Positions 35,830-43,615 of a DNA stretch of 43,615 nucleotides are shown in pieces (position 1 is the first letter of the stretch; every line of letters begins with the position of its first letter). This DNA is from CAZCAC01 sp964496575 (GTDB taxonomy: Bacteria > Planctomycetota > UBA1135 > GCA-002686595), in contig CAZCAC010000070.1 in NCBI GenBank assembly GCA_964496575.1, positions 1 to 43,615 of the forward strand, read 5' to 3'. A program made the position numbers and the translations under genes. Below the pieces are notes generated by a model. That model worked only from the letters and a program-made list of their open reading frames with translations, made no database searches and was not told the DNA's origin.

Positions 35830-36900
35830 ATGAACACGATTCACAGGAGTCCGGCAGCTCTCGTGGCGATGGCCGCGTTCGCCTTCGCCGCAGTCACCGG
35901 CTGCAGCCAGCAGTCCTCCGGTCCGGTGATCGTGGAGCTTGCGCCGGCAACGCAGGACATCCGCTTCGCCTCTGCAACGTGCACCCTGGAAGACCCGTTC
36001 GAGGCCGGTCAGACAGCCGCGCAGAGGGCGAAGGCCGGGGTCGGAGACGCATCGGTACAGGCGGTGGTGATCTCCGAGTGTTTCGAAGAGGCCACCCGCA
36101 AGGAGAAGGTCCTCGCCGGAGTCTGTTCCGTCTTCGACGAGGCACTCGTCTTCGGTAGCTCGACGTATGGATCGTTCACGCAGGCCGGCTCGGTGAGCGA
36201 TGAATCCGCGTGTGTCATGGTGATCGCCGGCGAGGACATCGCGGTCGAGTCGGCCTGTCAGAGAGAGCTCGGGACAGCGATGCTCAATCCGGCGGATCAC
36301 GAGGACCAGATCCGTGATCTCCTCCTCGAGGCAGGCGCCTCGTTGGCCGGCAAGCTGTCGAGGAGCAACGCCTGCCGCCTCATGATCGTCATCGCCGATG
36401 CCCACTCTCCCAAGAACGGTCATCTCATCGAAGGCATGCATTCGGTGGTCGGCGCCGACTTCCCGCTCATCGGCGGCAGCGCCAACAAGAATGCCGGGCA
36501 GGCATTCGTCTACTACCAGGGCGAAATGTTGGCCGACTCCGCGATCGCGCTGATGCTGTCGGGGGAGTTCGAAGTCGCGCTTGCCGGTAGCAGCGCCAAG
36601 ACCAACGACGCTGTGATCACCACGGCCCGGCAGGCCTCGGCCCGAGCGCTGGAGGGCCTCCAGGACAAGGGCGCGTGTCCCGCCGCAGCGTTCGCATTTG
36701 ACTGTGCCGGCCGCAAGGGCAAGCTCGACAACGTGGGCGATGAACTGACAGCGATACAGGAATCGCTCGGCTGCGACATGCCCCTGTTCGGATCGTACAA
36801 CGCAGGGGAGATCGGCCCGGCCGACGTCACCGACAAGAAGCCGGACGTGCTCAGCAGCGGCGTGGGCTGGCACATCATGGTCGCGGTCATCGGCTGGTAG
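35830..36900 (+). CDS. FIST-domain lipoprotein
   Basis: The 356-residue protein has a lipoprotein signal (AFAFAAVTGCSQQ; Cys25). The mature part has the two-part FIST layout. The N-terminal half carries VQAVVISECFEEA, VFGSSTYGSFTQAGSV and FPLIGGSANKN. The C-terminal half carries ACPAAAFAFDCAGRKGKL, ELTAIQESLGCDMPLFGSYNAGEIGP. FIST domains usually sit in cytoplasmic signalling proteins and are thought to bind small ligands such as amino acids. An exported, lipid-anchored copy is less usual and would sense outside the cytoplasm. GGAAGGAAG precedes the ATG at 35830. It is likely in an operon with the CBM9-like gene. Confidence 0.82.
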   Translation: MNTIHRSPAALVAMAAFAFAAVTGCSQQSSGPVIVELAPATQDIRFASATCTLEDPFEAGQTAAQRAKAGVGDASVQAVVISECFEEATRKEKVLAGVCSVFDEALVFGSSTYGSFTQAGSVSDESACVMVIAGEDIAVESACQRELGTAMLNPADHEDQIRDLLLEAGASLAGKLSRSNACRLMIVIADAHSPKNGHLIEGMHSVVGADFPLIGGSANKNAGQAFVYYQGEMLADSAIALMLSGEFEVALAGSSAKTNDAVITTARQASARALEGLQDKGACPAAAFAFDCAGRKGKLDNVGDELTAIQESLGCDMPLFGSYNAGEIGPADVTDKKPDVLSSGVGWHIMVAVIGW

Positions 36901-36935
36901 GCATTGCGCTGCGGAACGAGAGGAGAGCGACGATC

Positions 36936-36959
36936 ATACGGAACCATCTCTAAACGGGC
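36936..36959. repeat. left copy of a 24-bp inverted motif
   Basis: The sequence begins ATACGGAACCATCTCTA and ends ACGGGC. Its reverse complement matches 41795-41818 at 21 of 24 positions. Both also share the ATRCSGAACCA start with the two palindromic elements at 38752 and 41690. It lies 35 bp after the FIST gene. Confidence 0.6.
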
Positions 36960-37129
36960 CGGCCTGTCCAGGGATTCTCGGGGTTTCTCAGCACCGCCGC
37001 GGCCGGAGATCGCGTCCGAGGGGGAGGTTCGAGCCGGGTGAGGAGCCCAGGTGCCCCGGGTTCCGGAAAGCCTGATATTCTCGGTGGAGACGATTGCTCC
37101 ACATGCTCCCGAGATCGGAGGCCTTCCTC

Positions 37130-38713
37130 ATGAAGCTCTGGCAAGCTCTCTGGCCCACGCTCCCGTTGCTCGTTCTCGCCTCGCCCGCGGTGGGACAGTT
37201 CGGTCCTCAACAGGTGATCACCACGGAGGGACACCACCCGCAGGTCGTTTTCGCCGCGGACCTCGACGGCGACCAGGACGTGGACGTGCTGTCGGCCTCG
37301 CTGGATCACGCGATCGCCTGGCACGAGAACCTCGGCGGCGGCGTCTTCGGTCCGCGGCAGATCCTGCCGGGCGGCCTCAGCCATCCGCAGAACGTCTTCG
37401 CCACGGATCTCGACGGTGACGACGACCTGGACGTGCTCAGTGCCGGATTCAGTGACTACCGAACGGTCTGGTACGAGAATCTCGGCGGAGGACTGTTCGC
37501 GCACTGGCAGTTGATCTCGACCGAGAACCGGTTCCCTTCGTGCGTCTACGCAGCAGACCTCGACAACGATCACGACAACGACGTGATCGTATCGAGTTCG
37601 GCTGAGGACACTATCGCGTGGCACGAGAACCTCGGCGGGGGGAGCTTCGGAGCCCGTCACGTGATCACCACGCTGACCGACGGACCGAGGAGCGTCTTCG
37701 CCATCGATCTCGACAGCGACGGCCACGTGGACGTGCTCTCGGCGAGCAGCGACGACGACGAGGTGGCGTGGTACGAGAACCTCGGTGGGGGCACGTTTGG
37801 CCCCAAGCAGGTTCTCACCACCTCGGCCAGCGGCGCAAACTGTGTCTACGCGATCGATCTGACCGGGGACAATCGCCCGGAGGTGCTCGCGTCATCGAAG
37901 GTTGACAGCACGGTATCCTGGTTCGAGAACCTCGGGGGGGGCGCGTTCGGCCCGCGGCGGGTCATCACGGCGCACGCGGGTTGGGTGGAGCACATCCACG
38001 CGGCGGATCTCGACGGAGACCTGGACGTGGACGTGCTCTCGACCTGCGACTACGACGACAGTGTCGTGTGGTACGAGAACCTCGGCGGAGGGGCGTTTGG
38101 CCCCCGACAGCTCATCTCGTCGCTCATGCATTGGCCTCTGTGCGTGCACGCCGCCGATCTTGACGGCGACGGCGATGCGGACGTGCTCTCCACGAGCTTC
38201 TGGGACGACAAGCTGGCCTGGTACGAGAATACGGGACACCTCGGGGTACCGTTCTGCTTCGGGGATCCCGGCGCCGGGACCCCCTGCCCCTGCAACAACG
38301 ACAACGACGGCAGCCTCTCGGGCTCGGGCTGTGCGAATGGGGTCTTCTCCACCGGCGCGCGGATCCTGGCCAACGGAACGCCGAGCCTCGGCAGCGATTC
38401 GCTGGTCCTCTACTGCACGGGGCTGGAGCCGTACAACAGCGGCTTGTACTTCCAGGCGGACCACGACCTGTCGCCGGGGATCGCCTGGGGGGACGGGCTG
38501 CGGTGCGCGGGCGGGGGTCTGAGGCGGCTCGAGGTGCGCCACTCCGACGGCGCTGGCAGTTCCTTCACGACCGTGGGGATCTCCGCCAAGGCCGGAAACG
38601 TGAGCCCTGGGGACACGAAGCATTACCAGTGCTGGTACCGGAATCCGCAGAGCTCGCCCTGCAGCTTCGACTTCAACTCCTCCAACGGCTACGCCGTCAC
38701 CTGGACCCCCTGA
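37130..38713 (+). CDS. secreted seven-bladed VCBS propeller protein with WYRNP C-terminal module
   Basis: The 527-residue protein has a signal peptide (ALWPTLPLLVLASPAVGQ) and seven very regular repeats of about 49 residues, each with AADLDGDxDVDVLSAS and AWYENLGGGxFGPRQ. Seven blades fit one closed beta-propeller. The C-terminal about 155 residues are the shared module: FCFGDPGAGTPCPCNN, GLYFQADHD, DGLRCAGGGLRRL, YQCWYRNPQSSPC and NSSNGYAVTWTP. The ATG at 37130 starts the signal peptide; an upstream in-frame ATG at 37094 adds 12 residues and is less likely. Probably exported; ligand unknown. The high likeness among blades at DNA level suggests recent internal duplication or conversion. Confidence 0.88.
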   Translation: MKLWQALWPTLPLLVLASPAVGQFGPQQVITTEGHHPQVVFAADLDGDQDVDVLSASLDHAIAWHENLGGGVFGPRQILPGGLSHPQNVFATDLDGDDDLDVLSAGFSDYRTVWYENLGGGLFAHWQLISTENRFPSCVYAADLDNDHDNDVIVSSSAEDTIAWHENLGGGSFGARHVITTLTDGPRSVFAIDLDSDGHVDVLSASSDDDEVAWYENLGGGTFGPKQVLTTSASGANCVYAIDLTGDNRPEVLASSKVDSTVSWFENLGGGAFGPRRVITAHAGWVEHIHAADLDGDLDVDVLSTCDYDDSVVWYENLGGGAFGPRQLISSLMHWPLCVHAADLDGDGDADVLSTSFWDDKLAWYENTGHLGVPFCFGDPGAGTPCPCNNDNDGSLSGSGCANGVFSTGARILANGTPSLGSDSLVLYCTGLEPYNSGLYFQADHDLSPGIAWGDGLRCAGGGLRRLEVRHSDGAGSSFTTVGISAKAGNVSPGDTKHYQCWYRNPQSSPCSFDFNSSNGYAVTWTP

Positions 38714-38735
38714 TATGGATGGACCCGTTCAACCA

Positions 38736-38761
38736 ACAATGCCGAACCACAATGCCGAACC
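38736..38761 (+). repeat. 13-bp perfect tandem duplication at the edge of a palindromic element
   Basis: ACAATGCCGAACC occurs twice back to back (38736-38748 and 38749-38761). The second copy contains the left end of the element at 38752. This may be a remnant of a second element end or an insertion scar. Confidence 0.6.
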
Positions 38762-38846
38762 AGGTTTACTTTCACTCACCTGCGACTCTGGCGAGGCGCT
38801 ACGTCGCAGGAGCCGCAAGTGTGTGAAACTGAACCTGGTTCCGTAT
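38752..38846. repeat. diverged copy of the palindromic element
   Basis: These 95 bp align without gaps to the core of the perfect palindrome (41691-41785): both start ATRCCGAACC, share a central GCGAGGC, and end with GCCGCAAGTGTG and TGGTTCSGTAT. The arms still pair in blocks (CCAGGTT/AACCTGG, CCTGCGAC/GTCGCAGG) but not perfectly. It truncates the M1-like reading frame on its right. Confidence 0.7.
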
Positions 38847-39053
38847 GGTTCCACGTTGCGCGTGCAGGCGAATCCGGCTCAGCGCCGCGGTCACGGCGAA
38901 CCGGTAGGTCACCGAACCCACGATTCGCTCTTCGACCGGTGATACGTCGAGGGTGAGCTCGTAGGCGATCGCGTCCTGTTCCGGAAAGCCGGCGAAGCGC
39001 GGCGCGTCCGGCTCCTGGACGAGGACCAGTGAAGTGAACAGGGTCAAGAGCAT
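38847..39053 (-). pseudogene. N-terminal fragment of an M1-aminopeptidase-like gene
   Basis: From an ATG at 39053 the frame gives a signal-like MLLTLFTSLVLVQ, then PEQDAIAYELTLDVSPVEE and IVGSVTYRFAVTAALSRIRLHA. This is the start of the N-terminal beta domain of M1 metallopeptidases (typical pattern: DAIHYDLELDVDPxxxxIxGxxxIxF). The likeness stops after about 66 codons, exactly where the palindromic element at 38846 begins; the frame then runs through the element to a stop at 38799. The HExxH active site is absent. A remnant cut by the repeat is the simplest reading. Confidence 0.55.
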
Positions 39054-39112
39054 CGAATCCTCCAGGCAAGCGGTCATTGTACGCGACGGAGTCGGGAAGA
39101 CGCCCATCACAA

Positions 39113-39155
39113 TCGCGCCAGCGATCACCACCGGGAGTGGCGATCACTGGCGCGA
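39113..39155 (-). terminator. hairpin downstream of the module fragment
   Basis: Arms of 19 nt (39113-39131 and 39137-39155) pair at 17 positions around a 5-nt loop. The outer TCGCGCCAG/CTGGCGCGA is perfect. It lies about 30 bp after the stop of the fragment at 39184 and may be that gene's old terminator. Confidence 0.5.
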
Positions 39156-39183
39156 GAAGGGAGGATCCGTACTGACTCGTTCC

Positions 39184-39378
39184 TTACGGAAGCCAGGCGA
39201 CTGACACGCCGTTGGAGGTGTTGAAGTCGCTCGCGCAGGGCGAGTTCAGCGGGTTGCGGTACCAGAGCTGGTAGTACTTGGTGTCGCCCGCGGTGATGTT
39301 CCCCGCCTTGGAGGAGATGGTGTAGCCGTAACCCGAGGTGTTGGATTCGGCGCTGCACGGCCATCGAGTCGCGGTCGT
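39184..39378 (-). pseudogene. detached C-terminal WYRNP module fragment
   Basis: The frame between a TGA at 39379-39381 and the TAA at 39184 encodes ISSKAGNITAGDTKYYQLWYRNPLNSPC and ends FNTSNGVSVAWLP. This matches the last about 55 residues of the proteins at 11242 (GDTRRYQMWYRDPVGSPC) and 37130 (GDTKHYQCWYRNPQSSPC). No start codon, signal peptide or propeller is attached. It is the tail of a lost propeller-type gene. Confidence 0.7.
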
Positions 39379-39439
39379 TCACCATTCCGAAACACGGAAG
39401 GCGGATCGACGTCCGTTACCAGGCGGCAGTACGTGCCGC

Positions 39440-41685
39440 TCAGCGGGTCGGGAAGACGAGCTTCGTCGTCTCTCCGGCGCGCACCTCGACCTCGGCGATC
39501 ACCGGGCCCGCCTCCGGGGTCTGGGATCCCCGCTCCTGGTGGTGCAATCGGATCGTGCCGGCGGGGACCTGCTTGACCGTCAAGGCCCCCTTCTCCGCCC
39601 GATACGGATAGCAACCCCACTTCAGGCCGTCCGGCCCTTCCCAGGTGAGGCAGGTGGTGAAGGCCAGGTTCCCGCTGGAGACATCCACCTCGTCCGGAAG
39701 GGGCAGGCCCGCGAGCTCCAGGCGCCCCGTGGTCACGTCGATCTCCAGGTGGTTCTCGCCGACGACGATGTCCATCTCTCTTTGAAAGTAGCGAGGAGGA
39801 TGCGACTGGCAGAAAGCCGTCAACGAGAACCAGCCCGGCTCGAGCGGCTCGACGATGAAGCTCCCCTGCCGATCCAGCGAGGGAGCGTCGACGTACTTGC
39901 TCTCCCGGACGATGGTCATCCTCCACGTCCCCCGCGGACGCTTGCCATCGACCACGATCCGACCGAGGAGCCGGCTGGGAAACTCGTCCGCGAGATCGAA
40001 CCGCACCTCGGACGTCGCTCCACTCTTCACCTGGACAATTGGTTCCTCCGCCGACGCGGTCCCCGTCGCCTCGCGCACCAGGCGGTACTCGCCGGGCGGC
40101 AGCGAGTCGAAGCGGAAGGTCATCGCCGCGCCGACCGTCGCCGTGCGGGTTGGCCGTCCCTCGCTGTACGCGCGTACCGTCGTGCCCGTCGACCCCGCCG
40201 CTCCGGAACCCGTGAGCTCGCCGGCGATCGATCCCGCCGCGCGGAGCTCGAGCAGGGCCTCCACCTGCTCCTCGTCCGGTTGCGGCTCGAACGGACCCCA
40301 CTCGGCGAGCAGCGGCTCGTTCCACGGACCGAAGTCCGCCCGCAGGCGGTAGGTCCCTTTGTCCGGCACAGCGATCACGAAGCGGCCTTCCGCCCCGCTC
40401 TCCGCGCTGGCGTGGAGCGAGACGGTCGTCTTCCCCGCTCCGGTCTCCACGATCCTCCAGGCGGTGACCCGCGCGCCGGGGACCCCCCGACCTTCGAGCG
40501 ACACCCTTCCGGCGACGCGTGGCAGGGGCGGCAGCGTCTGTTCCGGAGGCTCCACCTCGGGGGTCGGCTCGAGCACCAGGAACAGGTCGTGGGTGCCCGC
40601 CTCGACCTCCCCGGTCCGCGCCGAACCCTGATCGGACTCGACGCGCAGGCCACACCTGCCGCCCACCGGGACCGGCACCTGGAAGCGGCCGTCCGCATCC
40701 CCCACGATCGGCGGGCCCTTCATCGAGCTCTGCCCTCCGTCGGTGGAGCAGCGGGTGAATACCCACGGGTGGGGAACGGCTTCGCCCGCCGCGGTGACGA
40801 CACGACCGCTCGAGGACCGTTCCGGGTCAGCCGGCTCGAGCTGGAGGTTTCCAAGATCTATCCGCTCCCCCAGCTCGGGATCCAGGCTCTCGGTGAGGAG
40901 GCCGTCGTGCCCGTTGGCGAAGATGCTCAGCCGAATGGCGCCGGCGGGAACACCGCCCAGCTGGAAGCGACCGTCGGGATCCGTCTCGACGAATCCGAAG
41001 GCGCCGACGTGGATGATCATCGAGCTGAAAACGGCGCAGCGCGCGAGCTCCGCCTCGGCGGGACAGAGCTCGAAGTCTCTCAGGAGATACACGCAAGCTC
41101 CGCCGACGGGCAGGCCGGCGCCGCTCAGGACGCGCCCGCGGACGGAGCGCGGCGCGGTGATCACCTCGATGCGGCCGAGATCGATCTCCCGTTCCGCCTC
41201 GAGTCGGCGCGATGCCGCTCCCCCTCGAAGAGGAGGGTCGTCGCCATCGCCCGAACCGCGGTCGGCTCGCCCTGCCAGGGCCCGCTCAGCGGGGTGGGGG
41301 CGACTATCGGCAAGGTGAAGCGACCGTCGGCTCCGGAGGTGGCAGAGGGCGTTCCATGGAGGTCCGCGGCCACCACGCGAATACCTGCGACCGGTTGTTT
41401 CGCCTCGTCGAGACAGAGACCACGCAACACGTAGACGCGCGGGTCGGCGGGTACGGTCGTCCCCTCGTCCGAGGGGACGGTGTCGGATGCGATGGCTTCG
41501 CGGTCGTCGTCCGTAGCCGGCAAGTTCGAGGGCACCTCCGTCTCTCGCTCGGGCTCTCCGCTCGGATGCAATCCTGCAAGCTGGTCGCCATCTTCCGCGG
41601 TCGAGTCGGCAGGCCACAGAGCGATCGATACCGAGACGACGGCCGCCAGCGCCAAGACCACCAGGGCGACCTTGCCGGCGACCAT
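39440..41685 (-). pseudogene. carboxypeptidase-regulatory-like membrane protein with a frameshift
   Basis: The first part (41685 to about 41224) reads MVAGKVALVVLALAAVVSVSIAL, a membrane helix, then a linker and one regulatory-like fold (VLRGLCLDEAKQPVAGIRVV). That frame then meets a stop. The fold continues in the next frame to 39440 (RGRVLSGAGLPVGGACVYL, TDPDGRFQLGGVPAG, further repeats and a final beta domain). One missing base in the five-C run at 41220-41224 (plus strand) would restore a single product of about 748 residues. It resembles the exterior of the fusion at 17327, beginning at the equivalent of its Met218, without a sigma domain. A perfect palindrome lies 4 bp upstream. Either a real mutation or a sequencing error is possible. 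Confidence 0.7.
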
Positions 41686-41689
41686 CTCG

Positions 41690-41786
41690 AATACCGAACC
41701 ATGTACACTTTCGCACACTTGCGGCCCTTGCGAGGCTTTGCCTCGCAAGGGCCGCAAGTGTGCGAAAGTGTACATGGTTCGGTATT
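41690..41786. repeat. 97-bp perfect palindromic element
   Basis: Arms 41690-41736 and 41740-41786 are perfectly complementary over 47 bp with a 3-nt TTT loop. The ends read ATACCGAACCATGTACAC and GTGTACATGGTTCGGTAT. A T-run follows on the plus strand. A diverged copy is at 38752-38846. It codes for no recognisable protein and looks like a small non-autonomous palindromic element, though it would also act as a hairpin in RNA. Confidence 0.85.
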
Positions 41787-41794
41787 TTTTCTAC

Positions 41795-41818
41795 GCCCGT
41801 CTAGAGATGGTTCGGCAT
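41795..41818. repeat. right copy of the 24-bp inverted motif
   Basis: GCCCGT followed by CTAGAGATGGTTCGGCAT is the inverted partner of 36936-36959 (3 mismatches in 24). It lies 8 bp to the right of the perfect palindrome and ends with the same TGGTTCGGYAT as that palindrome. Confidence 0.6.
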
Positions 41819-41933
41819 CCGGTGTTTTGCGCCTGCCCGAGCTCGAGGTCGTGCCCCCGGATCCGCCCGTGGACGCTGAACAGCGCGATGTAGAGACCCG
41901 TCTTTGGCGTGATTCCCGGCAGCCCCTCGTACT

Positions 41934-41979
41934 CTTCCATTCCCCGCTCCTGCGGGCCATTCTCGGGAGGGAATGGAAG
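41934..41979 (-). terminator. possible terminator of the right-end propeller gene
   Basis: Eleven-base perfect arms (41934-41944 and 41969-41979, CTTCCATTCCC/GGGAATGGAAG) enclose 24 nt. The structure lies 19 bp beyond the stop of the leftward propeller gene at 41999. Confidence 0.5.
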
Positions 41980-41998
41980 GTTGCAGGGCGCCCGACGA

Positions 41999-43615
41999 TC
42001 AGGGTACGAAGCGGATGACGATCGAGTCGCTGGTGTTTCGCGCGCCGGTGCCGGAGTCCTGGTAGAGGAACTGGAAGGCGCGGGAGTCTCCGGCTTGGAT
42101 CGCGCCGGGGCCGGTCGAGAAAGGTGGGGACCAGAGGTCGATCGGCAGGAGGCCTGCTCCGTCCGAACCGAGCATGAGGACACCGGCCGTGTGCAGCGGA
42201 GCCCTCACGCAGAGGGATCCATCTCCAAAGGGAACGCCGGGTTCGGACTCACCGTAGACGAGCATCCCGGCGGCCACAGGCGTGCCACCCTCGACCGACA
42301 GGTTCAGCAGGTTGTTGCGGAGACTGATCGGCCCCGCCGCGAACAGCTGCGCACCAGCTCCAGCGGAGTTCATGGTGGTCGGGCAGGCGTAGCCCCGATC
42401 GCCGACGCTGCCGCGGTAGATTGTGATGCGGCCACGCCCCTGGTGAGTGGAGGGTGAGTAGTCCGTGTCCGAGACGACCCACTCGGCCAAGCCGTCTCCG
42501 TCGTGATCATCGATCAGATAGACGAGGCGCCCGAGATAGTAACGATCGTCATTGGCGCCCCGACACTCCCAGAGGGTCGCCCCGGTGCGTCCGGAGATGA
42601 GATACACCGCGCCATGCCAGTAGTACTGCGGATCATCGGTCTGTGCTGGTGCCCCAACCAACAGATCCGGAAAGCCATCACCGTTGACGTCTTTTCCAGA
42701 CGCTACAGCGTAGCCGAAGCAAGACGTCGCCTCCGAGTACTCGGCACCGTCGAAGAAGCGCAGCACGGAGGAGTCAGCTCCCGAGTAGATGTACACGCCG
42801 GAAAGCTCACTGCCCTGGTAGAAGGAGCTACCAGGTGCCCCGGCTGCAACATCCACGATACCATCGCCATTCCAGTCGCCGGCGGCGCATACCGACAAGC
42901 CGGCGAAGTCCCTCTTCCTCAAACCGTTGAAGGTCCGCAGGACCGCACCGGTCTTCCCGGAGTACAGGTAGACACGACCACTGTACTGGGGAACGCCTTC
43001 GAAGTGATGACCGATCAGGTAGTCGTCACAGCCATCTCCGTTCAGATCACCGTACCTCGCGACCTGCGGCTCGTTGCCATAGACGAGGTGGTTGCGAAGA
43101 AGGTGCCCGTCCGGTCCGCCGTAGATGCGTACGTAGTTGTGACCAACACCTGTCGTCGCCAGCTCGGTGTGCCCGTCCCCATCGAGGTCTCCCAGCGCGA
43201 ACACACCGAGTCCCATCTTGTCGTTGGGGACATGAAGGGAGATCTCTTGGATCATGGTGTGCGTTGCCCCACTGAAGACCCGCACGCAGCCCTCGAAGAG
43301 CTGCTGAGTGGATGTACCTGGGGCCCCAACGGCATAGTCCGGGATATCGTCTCCATCCCACATACCGACGCCTGCGACATCCGAGCCGTGGCCATCGTCC
43401 ACCGGTGTCGTGAGTGTACTCCGATATCGCACCAGAGTATGCCAATCACACCCAGAGCGAATTCGATGCATGCGCCATCCACCGGTATTGCTGGATATAA
43501 GGTCTGGCACCCCATCGGAGTTCACGTCGCCAATCAAGTCGAAGGCTCGCAGGCCACTGTCCCATTGCAGGGCTCCTGACCTACGCGGAGTCATTCCTGC
43601 AACCTCGGGGCCTCG
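41999..43615 (-). CDS. FG-GAP propeller protein with C-terminal module (5' end beyond window)
   Basis: The frame is open to the right edge, so the start and signal peptide are probably outside; an internal ATG at 43594 falls inside the first visible repeat region. Visible are integrin-like FG-GAP repeats: FDLIGDVNSDGVPDLISSN, VAGVGMWDGDDIPDYAVGAP, ALGDLDGDGHTELATTG, YGDLNGDGCDDYLIG, AAGDWNGDGIVDVAAGAPG and GKDVNGDGFPDLLVGAP. The C-terminal about 130 residues are the shared module in the variant that starts CPTTMNSAGAGAQL, with GVPFGDGSLCV, SRAFQFLYQDSG and IVIRFVP. The WYRDP core is replaced by LYQDS, so this is the most diverged copy here. Probably exported. Confidence 0.85.
   Translation of the reverse strand, partial: RGPEVAGMTPRRSGALQWDSGLRAFDLIGDVNSDGVPDLISSNTGGWRMHRIRSGCDWHTLVRYRSTLTTPVDDGHGSDVAGVGMWDGDDIPDYAVGAPGTSTQQLFEGCVRVFSGATHTMIQEISLHVPNDKMGLGVFALGDLDGDGHTELATTGVGHNYVRIYGGPDGHLLRNHLVYGNEPQVARYGDLNGDGCDDYLIGHHFEGVPQYSGRVYLYSGKTGAVLRTFNGLRKRDFAGLSVCAAGDWNGDGIVDVAAGAPGSSFYQGSELSGVYIYSGADSSVLRFFDGAEYSEATSCFGYAVASGKDVNGDGFPDLLVGAPAQTDDPQYYWHGAVYLISGRTGATLWECRGANDDRYYLGRLVYLIDDHDGDGLAEWVVSDTDYSPSTHQGRGRITIYRGSVGDRGYACPTTMNSAGAGAQLFAAGPISLRNNLLNLSVEGGTPVAAGMLVYGESEPGVPFGDGSLCVRAPLHTAGVLMLGSDGAGLLPIDLWSPPFSTGPGAIQAGDSRAFQFLYQDSGTGARNTSDSIVIRFVP

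Noticed and set aside
37220..38250. Regular repeats in the seven-bladed propeller gene as a possible CRISPR or non-coding array
   Set aside because: The period is in frame and encodes DLDGD-type calcium loops, so it is a coding repeat.
41791..41940. Small minus-strand frame of 49 codons between the palindrome and the right-end propeller gene
   Set aside because: No family resemblance, no ribosome site, and it overlaps both the 24-bp motif and a terminator-like hairpin.

Overview
The window is GC-rich bacterial chromosome. It is probably from a marine-type planctomycete-like lineage. This is an inference from several traits seen together: secreted FG-GAP/VCBS beta-propeller proteins ending in one conserved C-terminal module (core WYR-D/N-P), an ECF sigma factor fused to a membrane helix and a large carboxypeptidase-regulatory-like exterior, a two-gene exosortase H-like pair, and a secreted M28-PDZ peptidase. 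No phage block, CRISPR array or rRNA operon is present. One tRNA (Val, anticodon CAC) was found.

Layout, left half (about 1-20.6 kb): a YceH/DUF480 gene; an exosortase H-like gene with its associated membrane protein; xdhC; tRNA-Val; a stand-alone ECF sigma factor; NAD-dependent DNA ligase overlapping a cytidine deaminase gene by 4 nt; a DUF669-like gene with a strong terminator; an M19 dipeptidase; a receiver-only response regulator; groES-groEL with a strong terminator; a secreted protein with an amidotransferase-like fold and the WYRDP module; a large double-propeller protein; a beta-CASP metallo-beta-lactamase nuclease; and the 1080-residue sigma/membrane/carboxypeptidase-regulatory fusion.

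Middle (20.6-37 kb): a soluble PAS-HAMP chemoreceptor, an SDR protein lacking the usual YxxxK, a BNR/Asp-box gene that has lost its start, a secreted M28-PDZ peptidase, a three-gene RND efflux operon (lipoprotein adaptor plus two permeases, no outer-membrane channel gene), and two lipoproteins (CBM9-like and FIST).

Right end (36.9-42 kb): a patchwork of intact and broken genes mixed with palindromic repeats. A perfect palindrome (47-bp arms, 3-nt loop) abuts the start of a frameshifted paralogue of the sigma-fusion exterior. A diverged copy of the same palindrome truncates an M1-aminopeptidase-like gene. A detached C-terminal WYRNP module lies between them. A 24-bp imperfect inverted motif brackets about 4.9 kb of this region. 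The window ends inside another propeller protein with the same C-terminal module.

The observations most worth following are the dispersed palindromic element family and the gene decay around it, the sigma-to-surface fusion with a possible internal start and a sigma-less paralogue, and the shared C-terminal module, which may be a surface-sorting or attachment signal.
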